From Hyphomicrobium sp. (GTDB lineage Bacteria > Pseudomonadota > Alphaproteobacteria > Rhizobiales > Hyphomicrobiaceae): a stretch of DNA of 64,000 nucleotides. Location of the stretch: NCBI GenBank assembly GCA_021732485.1, contig JAKFUV010000002.1, positions 1 to 64,000 of the forward strand, given 5' to 3'. A model generated the notes under the pieces. That model had not been told where the DNA came from, did no database searches, and saw only the letters and a list, made by a program, of their open reading frames with translations. Shown in pieces: positions 27,067-34,804 of the stretch. Position 1 is the stretch's first letter. Each line of letters begins with the position of its first letter. A program made the translations under genes and the position numbers.

Positions 27067-27453
27067 TCAGCGGTTGGCGATGCGCGCAAGGCCCGTCACC
27101 ATGTCATAGCTGCAGTCGGCGCCAATAGATGTCGGTGCGGCGAGAACGAGATGGGGATGGCGGTAGCGGACATCCCACAGCGGATTGTCGAAGTCCAACA
27201 TCGCAACATCGGTGCGCGGATTGCCGATTGTAATCACGGTACCGGCCGAGGGTGCCCACGGATTGAGCGGGGCTGAAACCGGCTTGACGAGCTTGCCCGC
27301 TTGGTTGGATTCCGAAATTTTAAAGCAGCCTTGGGCTGCGCGATCGCGGTACGCAGCGACCAACGCATCGCTCATGGCACTGCGGTAGAGCCGATCCTGA
27401 GTCCACACTTTTAATCCAGCCAAGACGGCGAGGATGACGACGAAAAATCGCAT
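27067..27453 (-). CDS. Conserved hypothetical exported protein
   Basis: A 128-residue protein with a hydrophobic N-terminus (FFVVILAVLAGLKVW) that may be a signal peptide or an anchor. The rest has two cysteines (GCFKI, DCSYD), possibly a disulphide, and a conserved-looking segment ITIGNPRTDVAMLDFDNP then WDVRYRHPHLVL. I do not recognise a family. It converges on the methyltransferase gene with 12 bases between stops. Confidence 0.6.
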   Translation of the reverse strand: MRFFVVILAVLAGLKVWTQDRLYRSAMSDALVAAYRDRAAQGCFKISESNQAGKLVKPVSAPLNPWAPSAGTVITIGNPRTDVAMLDFDNPLWDVRYRHPHLVLAAPTSIGADCSYDMVTGLARIANR

Positions 27454-27760
27454 GGTCGAAACCTCTCAGCACGATGGCGCCGCGTGACGACTGGCCGGTG
27501 AGCCGGTGGGCGAATAGGTGAGCAACCCGGCCGGTGATGTAGCAATTACGGCGCAAACACTGAACGCAATATGGTGAAAAAATCGTTTCGAACCGCAGCC
27601 GAGACGGCAAGCGATGCCGGTACGCGATACCAAAGGTTGCGCTGCGACGCGGACAGGCACTGAGTAGGCCAGTCAGCGCGAGTGCACTTGTCAGCCGCGC
27701 TGCCGTGGGGCACAAGCGACCACCACGACCAAAGTCGCATGCTTCCGGGAGCCGTTGCCA
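27454..27760. other. Intergenic region upstream of hprA
   Basis: About 300 bases without a supported gene. A long minus-strand reading frame crosses it and continues antisense through hprA, but it reads as a shadow of that gene. Short repeats of gccggtga are present, but no clear hairpin. The promoters of hprA and of the divergent small gene must lie here. GGGAG at 27747 serves as ribosome site for hprA. Confidence 0.4.
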
Positions 27761-28723
27761 ATGTCGAAAAAAAGAATTCTGATCACTCGCCGCTTGCCGG
27801 AGGCCGTCGAGGCCCGCGCCCGGGCAGCCTACGATGTCGTGCAGCATGCCGACGACCGCCAGATGGGCATTGATGAGGTTTTGGAAACGGCGAAGTCGGT
27901 CGACGCGTTGCTGATCACGCTGAATGAAAAGTGCCGCAAAGACGTGATCGACCGCATGCCTGAAAACATCAAGATCATCTCGACGTTTTCGATCGGCTTC
28001 GATCATCTCGATCTGGAGGCCTGCAAGGCGCGCGGCATCGCAGTCGGTAATGCGCCGCACGGCGTGACGGTCGCGACTGCTGAAATCGCTATGCTGCTGC
28101 TGCTTGGTTCGGCGCGTCGCGCGAGCGAAGGCGAACACATGATCCGCACGCGCTCTTGGCCGGGCTGGGCACCGCTGCAACTCGTTGGCCAGCGGCTCGA
28201 TGGTAAAAAGCTCGGCATCTACGGTTTTGGTAAGATCGGTCAGGCCCTGGCGCAGCGGGCTCGCGGCTTTGATATGGAAATTCACTACTACGACATCTAT
28301 CGCCAGCCGGCCGACAAGGGGAAGGGCGCGATCTATCACGAGACCTTGGATAGCCTGTTGTCGGTGTCACAATTCTTCTCGATCAACGCCCCGTCGACGC
28401 CTGAAACACGATATTTTTTCAACAAGGACGTGATTGCGAAGCTGCCGCAGGGCGCCATTGTGGTCAACACCGCGCGCGGTGATCTGGTCAACGACGAGGA
28501 TATGATCGCAGCCCTCAAGTCAGGCCGTCTCGCCTATGCGGGGCTCGACGTTTTTGCCGGTGAACCAAAGATTCATGAAGGCTACTACGATCTGCCGAAC
28601 ACTTTCTTGTTCCCGCATCTGGGATCGGCGGCCATTGAAGCCCGCAATCAGATGGGCTTTGAAGCCCTCGACAATATCGATGCGGCATTCGCCGGCAAAG
28701 ATATGCCATTCAAGCTGGCCTAG
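27761..28723 (+). CDS. hprA: Glycerate dehydrogenase / hydroxypyruvate reductase
   Basis: A 320-residue D-2-hydroxyacid dehydrogenase. It is closely similar, from memory, to the Hyphomicrobium methylovorum enzyme, which starts MSKKKILIT and shares CRKxVIDR, STFSIGFDHLDLEACKARGI, NAPHGVTVATAEIAMLLLLG and TRSWPGW. The NAD(P)-binding motif is GIYGFGKIGQ; the catalytic Arg lies in NTARGDLVN, the Glu in DVFAGEP and the His in LFPHLGSA. It reduces hydroxypyruvate to glycerate in the serine cycle of methylotrophs. ATG 27761 has GGGAG 10 bases before it. The last codon GCC and the TAG stop run into repeat copy B, which provides the stop. sgaA lies 2.6 kb downstream in the same direction, making glyoxylate/serine C1 metabolism likely. 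Confidence 0.9.
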   Translation: MSKKRILITRRLPEAVEARARAAYDVVQHADDRQMGIDEVLETAKSVDALLITLNEKCRKDVIDRMPENIKIISTFSIGFDHLDLEACKARGIAVGNAPHGVTVATAEIAMLLLLGSARRASEGEHMIRTRSWPGWAPLQLVGQRLDGKKLGIYGFGKIGQALAQRARGFDMEIHYYDIYRQPADKGKGAIYHETLDSLLSVSQFFSINAPSTPETRYFFNKDVIAKLPQGAIVVNTARGDLVNDEDMIAALKSGRLAYAGLDVFAGEPKIHEGYYDLPNTFLFPHLGSAAIEARNQMGFEALDNIDAAFAGKDMPFKLA

Positions 28724-28825
28724 AGCATTTTCCGACGAAGTGGATCCCGGTTCGTCGCCAGAAAATGCGACAAAGCATCATGCTAGAGCGCCGATCTGAT
28801 TCTATCAGATCGCTAAGCGGTCTAG
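28720..28825 (+). repeat. 106-bp-family palindromic repeat, copy B
   Basis: A 106-base copy in plus orientation, about 93% identical to copy D (7 differences by eye). It begins ctagagcattttccgacgaa and contains the stop codon TAG of hprA at its second to fourth bases. Its 3' half (28783-28825) is a stem of ctagagcgc and cgatctga around a TTCTA loop, interrupted near the base. It may also end the hprA transcript. Confidence 0.88.
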
Positions 28826-28908
28826 TCAGACTGTTACGACGCTTCAAAAGCAAATCATTCGGGTCCGGCGGCAAACCGCCGGGCCCATATTTTTGGGTGC
28901 TTCGTCAC

Positions 28909-29571
28909 TCAAAACCGGTACGAAATTCCGGCGCGAACAACCGTGCTGTTTGGGTCATAAGCCTCCAAGCTATGAAGGCCGCCCGATAGTGATATCTCTT
29001 TGCTTTCATAGTCGAAGCGCAGCGCTTCGAGGCGCACCGTGACGTTTGGCAAGACGAATGCTTCAGCGCCCAAGCCATAGACGATGCCGTCGAAAGCATC
29101 CGTGCCCGACCGCGTGACGCCGCTGCCGCTGCGATAGCTCAAATCAACGTTGGTCCAAGCATAGCCGGCGGTGGCGTAGAACAGCGCCGGTCCGACGGGG
29201 ATGCCAACGCGGCCGCGCAATGTGCCGCTTGCCGTCACTTCGCCGCTGGAAAAATCCGCGAGCAGCGGGTCGGATTGGAATTCAGCGGCTTCATAGTTCA
29301 AATCGGCCTCGACGCCGGCGACGACGAAGCCGAGACCGATATTAAATCCGAGATGTCCGCCGAAGGTCAGGTCATCGCTGCTATTGTCGCGCAGGTGCGC
29401 GGCTTCAAGCTCGGTCCAATTGCCGCCGCCGTGAATTCCGACGTAAACGCCGGTCCAGATGGGTGCCAAAACGTTATCGGCTCGGGCTTCGAATTGCTGT
29501 GTCTTGGCCAGAAGCAGCGCGGCAAGCACGCTGATACGAGCGGCGCGACCGGCGCGCGCGGCGAAAAGCAT
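28909..29571 (-). CDS. Outer-membrane protein, Omp25/OmpA-like eight-strand barrel
   Basis: A 220-residue protein with a signal peptide (ISVLAALLLAKTQQFEARA) and the motif sequence WTGVYVGIHGGGNW, GLGFVVAGVEADLNY, GTLRGRVGIPVGPALFYATA then GYAWTN, ending YRF. That series is typical of the Omp25/Omp31/outer membrane beta-barrel family of Hyphomicrobiales. No close partner genes: it lies alone on the minus strand between hprA and the amidase gene. It is probably structural. Confidence 0.85.
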   Translation of the reverse strand: MLFAARAGRAARISVLAALLLAKTQQFEARADNVLAPIWTGVYVGIHGGGNWTELEAAHLRDNSSDDLTFGGHLGFNIGLGFVVAGVEADLNYEAAEFQSDPLLADFSSGEVTASGTLRGRVGIPVGPALFYATAGYAWTNVDLSYRSGSGVTRSGTDAFDGIVYGLGAEAFVLPNVTVRLEALRFDYESKEISLSGGLHSLEAYDPNSTVVRAGISYRF

Positions 29572-29705
29572 TAGGCCATTTTCCCTTGATGACGCAGAAC
29601 ACGCCTGCGCTTTCGGGGAGGTCGCGCGCGGCCAAGCTCAGAGTGCCGCGCAAACGATAAATTATCGTTAACAGCTCGTTAGCTTTTGACGATCTGGCAG
29701 AGCGA

Positions 29706-31064
29706 TCAGCGGTGCTGCGACATCAGCCACTGGGCGGCACGCAGGACGCCCGCATCGTTGCCGCGGGCTCCGGTGAGCTGCACGCCAAGCGGCATTCCAT
29801 CAACTTCGAGCAGTGGCAGCGAAATGCACGGCATCCCAAAATACGTCCACAGTGCATTGAACATCGGACTTCCCGTGGCTTCGAGCCCAACCAGCGCCGC
29901 GCCGGGAGCTGCGGGTGTCAGTATGGCATCGTAGTTGACCAAGATGGGCCGCAACGCATCGTACAGCGGATCGCGTTCGGCACGAGCCGCCGCATAATCC
30001 GCCATCGTAAACGAACGCCCTTCGGCGATAATGTCCTTGAGCTTTTGCGACACCTTTTCAGGGTGCGCATCAGCGATTGGCCCGTAGTTTCGGGCGATAT
30101 CCGAGAACTGGATGATTTGCTGCAAGCGCAGCGCGCCATCGAATTCGGGCGGCAACGGGGTTTCGACCACTTCGGCACGCGCGTCGAAGCTACCGGCGAA
30201 CGCTTCAAACATCGCGCGGGCGGCGGCATCGGCGTTCGGCCAAGCCGGTGATTTGACGAACGCCAACCGCGGCGCGCGACGCGCGTGTTCAGCGAGGGCT
30301 TCTGCCAGTGGCGGCTTGCCGCCGCAAGACATGTCGCGATCGGCAACATCATAGCTGCTCATCGCGTCGATCAGTATCGCAGCATCTTCAACACTGCGCG
30401 CATAGCCGCCGATGGTGTCGAGCGGCGCGGACTGCGCCAAGACGCCGGAGCGCGACACATAGCCAAACGTCGGCTTGTAACCGATCACGCCGCAATAGGA
30501 AGCTGGGCGAATGATCGAGCCGGCCGTCTGAGTGCCAAGCGCCAATGGCACCTGGAAATCAGCAACCGCCGCCGCCGATCCCGACGACGACCCGCCTGGT
30601 GTTCGACGAAGGTCATGCGGATTTCTGGTTTTTCCGGGACCAAAGAAGGCAAGTTCTGTCGTCACGGTCTTGCCCAGAACAACGGCCCCCGCCGCGCGCA
30701 GTTGTGCAACGACGCTGGCGTCCGCCCGAGGTCGGCGACCGGAAAAAACGGCCGAGCCATTTTCTGTTGGCAGAGCTGCGGTGTCGATGATGTCCTTGAC
30801 GCCGATCGGAATGCCGAGAAGGGGCGGCACCCTAGAGCCGGCGGCATGCAGCCGTTTGAGTGCGCTATCGGCGGCGCGCGCGGCGTCGAGCGCCGCATTT
30901 GGGTCGAGGTAAGCCCACGCCGCCACGTCGCCATCGCGCGCATGAACGCGCCTGAGACACGCGTCGATCAAGTCGACAGACGTGAGTGAGCCCTCGTCCA
31001 ATGCCGCACGTGCCGCCATGGCGGTGAGGCGTTCGGGGCCGGGTTCTGCCTCAATCCCAGACAT
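29706..31064 (-). CDS. Amidase signature family protein
   Basis: A 452-residue amidase with an intact catalytic set: Lys at about residue 90 in GIPIGVKDIIDT, the serine-glycine-rich GGSSSGSAAAVA at 157-168, and the nucleophile Ser in GTQTAGSIIRPAS near 183. The family hydrolyses a wide range of amides and the substrate cannot be read from sequence. A GatA role is less likely, because no gatB or gatC is adjacent. It lies between serine-cycle genes without being in an operon with them. Cytosolic; no signal peptide. Confidence 0.87.
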   Translation of the reverse strand: MSGIEAEPGPERLTAMAARAALDEGSLTSVDLIDACLRRVHARDGDVAAWAYLDPNAALDAARAADSALKRLHAAGSRVPPLLGIPIGVKDIIDTAALPTENGSAVFSGRRPRADASVVAQLRAAGAVVLGKTVTTELAFFGPGKTRNPHDLRRTPGGSSSGSAAAVADFQVPLALGTQTAGSIIRPASYCGVIGYKPTFGYVSRSGVLAQSAPLDTIGGYARSVEDAAILIDAMSSYDVADRDMSCGGKPPLAEALAEHARRAPRLAFVKSPAWPNADAAARAMFEAFAGSFDARAEVVETPLPPEFDGALRLQQIIQFSDIARNYGPIADAHPEKVSQKLKDIIAEGRSFTMADYAAARAERDPLYDALRPILVNYDAILTPAAPGAALVGLEATGSPMFNALWTYFGMPCISLPLLEVDGMPLGVQLTGARGNDAGVLRAAQWLMSQHR

Positions 31065-31325
31065 TATGGGCCTTCATTTCCGGCTTTCTGTTCGGTTGCT
31101 CACGCGCACCGTCGAGGTGTGATGCGCTGGAATGCGCGACCGCACAAGCACCCTGGCGCAAAAGGCAGAGTTGGAGATCGGCGTCTGGAAATACCGGCCG
31201 CCCGCGCTAGGCATCAGAAATCCGTGGTCGGCTAGGCCGAATGTCCGCAAGATGCATTGTGCCCTTCGAATTAGCGTATTAGGACATCGCTCTGCTGACT
31301 TTTAGACCAGACTTAGAGGACGATA

Positions 31326-32528
31326 ATGTCGAAACAGCCTCGCCGCCCCGGCCGCCATTTCCTGCAGATTCCCGGCCCAACCCCTGTGCCGGAACGAATT
31401 CTCGCGGCCATGTCGCGCCAGATTCTCGACCATCGCGGCCTGGAATTTCAACAGCTTGGATTGCGCGTTTTGAGCGGAATCAAGGGGTTGTTCAAAACCC
31501 AAGGTCACGTCGTGATTTTCCCGGCGTCCGGCACTGGCGCTTGGGAGGCATCGCTATCGAATACGCTGTCGCCCGGCGACAAGGTTTTGATGTGCGAGAC
31601 CGGTCAGTTTGCAGTGTTATGGGTGGCTATGGCGGCCCGGCTTGGCATCAAGACCGAGGTCATCCAGACCGATTGGCGGATCGCGGCCGATGCCAACCTG
31701 ATCGAGCAGAAGCTGCGCGCTGACAAAGCCCATGAGATCAAGGCCGTGTGTGTCGTGCACAACGAAACATCCACCGGCTGCCGCACGCGCATTGATGAGG
31801 TGCGTAAGGCGATGGACGCCGTCCGCCATCCGGCGCTGCTGATGGTCGACACCATTTCGTCGCTGGCATGCAGCGATCTGCGCCACGACGAATGGGGCAT
31901 CGACGTGACAGTGGCCGGCTCGCAGAAGGGCATGATGCTGCCGCCAGGCTTGTCGTTCACGGCGATCAGCGCCAAGGCGCTGGACGCGTCGAAAACTGCG
32001 AAGCTGCCGCGCTCATATTTTTCCTGGGACGACATGCTGGCGAGCAACGCCACGGGTTACTTCCCCTACACTCCGGCGACGGGATTGCTCTACGGCCTCT
32101 CCGAAGCCATCGACATGATCAACGAAGAGGGCCTGGAAAACGTATTCACGCGCCACGAACGATTGGCCGAGGCGACGCGCCGTGCCGTGCGCGGGTGGGG
32201 GTTAGAGATTCAGTGTCGCGATCCGAAGTATTATTCTCCAGCCGTCACCACGGTGATCATGCCCGACGGACACAATGCCGACGCTTATCGAAAGCTGGTG
32301 CTTGATACATTTAATATGTCGCTTGGAACCGGATTGAACAAAATAGCCGGGAAAGTTTTCCGCATCGGACATCTCGGCGACACCAATGAATTGACCATTA
32401 TGGGCGCTTTGACAGGCGTTGAAATGGGCTTTGAATTGGCTGGCGTTCCCTACAAGAAGGGCGGCGTCGCGGCGGCCATGAACTACCTGGTGGAAACAGC
32501 GAGCCCGGCCAAGGCTGTCGCGGCATAG
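31326..32528 (+). CDS. sgaA: Serine-glyoxylate aminotransferase
   Basis: A 400-residue class V PLP enzyme. Near the N-terminus are HFLQIPGPTPVPERIL and DHRGLEF; PASGTGAWEASLSN follows; the PLP-lysine is in TVAGSQKGMMLPPGL; and SYFSWDDML and FPYTPATGLLYGL are typical of serine-glyoxylate aminotransferases of methylotrophs. It converts serine and glyoxylate into hydroxypyruvate and glycine, the step before HprA. AGAGGA lies 7 bases before the ATG. A strong terminator follows the gene. With hprA nearby it forms two consecutive steps of the serine cycle, though the two are separate transcripts here. Confidence 0.93.
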   Translation: MSKQPRRPGRHFLQIPGPTPVPERILAAMSRQILDHRGLEFQQLGLRVLSGIKGLFKTQGHVVIFPASGTGAWEASLSNTLSPGDKVLMCETGQFAVLWVAMAARLGIKTEVIQTDWRIAADANLIEQKLRADKAHEIKAVCVVHNETSTGCRTRIDEVRKAMDAVRHPALLMVDTISSLACSDLRHDEWGIDVTVAGSQKGMMLPPGLSFTAISAKALDASKTAKLPRSYFSWDDMLASNATGYFPYTPATGLLYGLSEAIDMINEEGLENVFTRHERLAEATRRAVRGWGLEIQCRDPKYYSPAVTTVIMPDGHNADAYRKLVLDTFNMSLGTGLNKIAGKVFRIGHLGDTNELTIMGALTGVEMGFELAGVPYKKGGVAAAMNYLVETASPAKAVAA

Positions 32529-32552
32529 TACAAAGCGGGACACCCATTTTTG

Positions 32553-32585
32553 AATGCGCCGTTCATCACCGAACGGCGCATTTTT
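32553..32585 (+). terminator. Rho-independent terminator after sgaA
   Basis: A perfect 12-bp inverted repeat (aatgcgccgttc and gaacggcgcatt) with a 6-base loop, followed by a run of T (32581-32585). Located 24 bases after the sgaA stop, and 18 before the convergent receiver gene's stop codon. Confidence 0.9.
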
Positions 32586-32602
32586 GTGCGGGGGGCCTAT
32601 CG

Positions 32603-33061
32603 TCAATCATCCTTGGCGGCAAAAATGAGCTTGAGTGATTCCGACAATCGAACGCTATCGACATCGTCTTTGTGAATAACGTCCGTGGCGCCGGCTGCGA
32701 TGAGGATGGGCCGGCGCGTGCGCGTCACTTGTCCGCTGATCACGATCACCGGCCCTGTGAACCCCGCTTGACGAATGCGCGGTAGCGTTGTCTCGCCGTT
32801 GTCGCTTGGCTTCAAGATGTCATCGAGCAAAATCAAATCGGGATGCTTCGTTTCGATGTGAGCCAAGGCAGCGGTGATGGTCGCTGCCCGGCGAACGGTG
32901 ACGTCATATCCGTACATCACGCGTAACGTCGCCAGCATGCGGTCGGAATCGCGTGCCTCGTCATCGACGACAAGCGCGTCGAACACACGTAGCGTCGCCG
33001 ATTGATCGCGCATCAACCGGCTTTTCTTCGATAGAAAATCTCCACCCGAACTCGACGCCAT
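32603..33061 (-). CDS. Single-domain response regulator (CheY-like receiver)
   Basis: A 152-residue protein with one receiver domain from about residue 28. VVDDEARD carries the acidic pair, HPDLILLDDIL the phospho-acceptor Asp, VIVISG the conserved Ser/Thr position and VIHKDD the conserved Lys. There is no output domain, so it acts by phosphorelay or protein contact. It lies about 120 bases downstream of the soluble histidine kinase gene in the same direction, and is probably the last gene of the OmpA/GTPase/kinase set. Confidence 0.87.
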   Translation of the reverse strand: MASSSGGDFLSKKSRLMRDQSATLRVFDALVVDDEARDSDRMLATLRVMYGYDVTVRRAATITAALAHIETKHPDLILLDDILKPSDNGETTLPRIRQAGFTGPVIVISGQVTRTRRPILIAAGATDVIHKDDVDSVRLSESLKLIFAAKDD

Positions 33062-33180
33062 CGTGCCTTACTCTTTGCAGTTCAGATTCTAATGTCGCGC
33101 CATATGCGGTCGCGCAATGCCGAGCGCTGAATTATTCGGTCAGTTGCCGTTGTCGGCCAATGCGCCATAACGTGCCATCA

Positions 33181-34323
33181 TTAATACGAATCCATCGTAA
33201 TTGGCCAAATCACCGTGAAACAGGTGCCACGGCCGTGCGCCGGGTCTGATGAAACCGAGACGCTGCCGCCCACAGCTTGTACGGCTTTCTGCACCATGGC
33301 CAAGCCGATGCCAGTCGAGGTGCCATCAACGACGGCTGTCAGACTTCGAAAGGGCAGAAAAATGGTTTCGTGGTGGCGCGCGTCGATGCCCGGGCCATCA
33401 TCTTGTATCGTAATTTTGACCTGCGATCCGGCCTCCCGGCAATCGATTTTCAGGCGCGTCATGGCGCGATCGTTATGCTGGATGGCATTGGCGAGGAGAT
33501 TGCGCAGCACGAGGTCTAGCGGCGCCTTGAGTGTTGTCAGCGTCGGCCACAGGCCGCTAATTTCGACCGTATGACCAAGGTCGCGCCACGGTTGCGTCAG
33601 TGCGTCGATCATCTTCGCCGTATCGACACCTTCGAGAGCTTCATATTTTCGCCCCAGGCTCGAATAGTCGAACAGGTCCGTCAACATCCTCGACATTTGA
33701 CGAGCCTCGGCGGCAATCGTCGTGAGTGCGTCCAGCACCCGCGATGCGCTGTCGCCTTCGAGGTTTTGCATCGCGGTTTCGGCGGTAAAGCGCATGTGCC
33801 GTAGCGGCGCTTTCAAATCGTGCGAAACTATCGCGGCGAAGCTTTCCAAATCGCTATTGGCGCGAGCCAGATCGCGGGCACGAGCGGCTGTCTCGGCTTC
33901 AGCCATCAGCCGTGCGCGGATCTGCTTGCTCAGTTCGAGTTCCATGGCGGATTGCGCGTCCGTTTGATAGACGAACGCCATTGGTGCGGACGTTTGCGAA
34001 TTCCAGAAGAACGAAAAATTCCGCTTACTCGCGTCGCCGTCGAGCGCCGCTGTCGCAACGGCCGGCAGGTCAAGGCGCGGCAGTGAACGGTTTTCAAGGC
34101 CGGAGATTTCGCTTTCCAAACCATAGACCGCGAGGACGCTGTCGGTGAGTGGCCGGCCGAGAGCAACGAATGCGGCAGCCCGGCCATAGATTTTAGTGAC
34201 GACCAGCTCGCGGTCTAGCCATATCAATCCGAAATCGCCGAACTCTTCGATGATCGAGACGGCGGCCAGTAGGTTTTGCGGCGACACGCCGGCGGTATCA
34301 GGCGGAGCGGCGGGCAATGGCAT
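33181..34323 (-). CDS. Soluble sensor histidine kinase with PAS-like N-terminus
   Basis: A 380-residue kinase if started at ATG 34323, within the end of the GTPase gene. An N-terminal PAS-like region (FGLIWLDRELVVTKIYGRAA) is followed by a helical linker (LMAEAETAARARDLARAN), the H-box AIVSHDLKAPLRHMRF, and the ATPase domain with NLLANAIQHND, DDGPGID and TSTGIGLAMV. This SHDLKAPL group resembles phytochrome-type kinases without the chromophore domain. No membrane segment, so any envelope signal has to come through another protein, such as the neighbouring GTPase or OmpA protein. The overlap with the GTPase gene (26 bases) supports an operon. An upstream start at 34401 is open but less likely. 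Confidence 0.83.
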   Translation of the reverse strand: MPLPAAPPDTAGVSPQNLLAAVSIIEEFGDFGLIWLDRELVVTKIYGRAAAFVALGRPLTDSVLAVYGLESEISGLENRSLPRLDLPAVATAALDGDASKRNFSFFWNSQTSAPMAFVYQTDAQSAMELELSKQIRARLMAEAETAARARDLARANSDLESFAAIVSHDLKAPLRHMRFTAETAMQNLEGDSASRVLDALTTIAAEARQMSRMLTDLFDYSSLGRKYEALEGVDTAKMIDALTQPWRDLGHTVEISGLWPTLTTLKAPLDLVLRNLLANAIQHNDRAMTRLKIDCREAGSQVKITIQDDGPGIDARHHETIFLPFRSLTAVVDGTSTGIGLAMVQKAVQAVGGSVSVSSDPAHGRGTCFTVIWPITMDSY

Positions 34324-34804
34324 TGGCAGCACTGATGAAAGCCGATTGAACGTGATCGCCGGTTTTGGCGCTGGTGCGCGTGAGTGAGACGTCAGGCGCA
34401 CTGAGGTGCGGTGGCAGCGTCAGAGCGTCGCTGTTTTCGACGAGATCGATTTTGTTGATGACGTAGCCGATATGGCGGCCCGGAAAAGCGGCGCTAAATC
34501 CGGCGGCAAGGCTTCGCTGTGTGTCGAGCGTCTGTTGTCGAGTCAAGTCGGCGATGATGAGCGCCGCCGACGCTTCCTTCATGTAGATGTGCTTGAAAAT
34601 GGCATCGCCGAAGTTGCCGTCCGTATCCCAGAGAATGAGCGACATCTGGGGGCGAGACGGAGTATCTGGCACATCATAGCGATACACATCGACACCGATT
34701 GTCGGTTTGTAGTCGAATTCGAATTTGTCGAATACAAGCCGGCGGGCGAGTGAGGATTTTCCGACGCCGATTTCACCAAGCAGCATGACTTTTCGCGCCA
34801 TCAT
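34298..34804 (-). CDS. Ras-like small GTPase (Rup/MglA-type)
   Basis: A 168-residue single-domain GTPase of the Ras superfamily in a bacterium. P-loop GEIGVGKS is at 10-17, the switch I threonine in KPTIGVD (Thr35), G4 is NKID at 117-120 and G5 is TSAK near 144-147. The G3 motif is WDTDGNF at 59-65, where Ras-like proteins have DTAGQ, so the catalytic Gln is replaced and intrinsic hydrolysis is probably slow. Prokaryotic Ras-superfamily GTPases (MglA and the Rup groups) normally work with Roadblock/LC7 proteins. Its start overlaps the OmpA gene's stop by 4 bases, so the two are translated together. It most likely is a switch between the membrane OmpA protein and the following histidine kinase. 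Confidence 0.87.
   Translation of the reverse strand: MMARKVMLLGEIGVGKSSLARRLVFDKFEFDYKPTIGVDVYRYDVPDTPSRPQMSLILWDTDGNFGDAIFKHIYMKEASAALIIADLTRQQTLDTQRSLAAGFSAAFPGRHIGYVINKIDLVENSDALTLPPHLSAPDVSLTRTSAKTGDHVQSAFISAANAIARRSA

Noticed and set aside
27320..28339. A 339-residue minus-strand frame across the hprA start
   Set aside because: It is antisense to a well-recognised dehydrogenase, has no family motif and is rich in Arg, Ala and Leu, as expected for a shadow frame in G+C-rich DNA.
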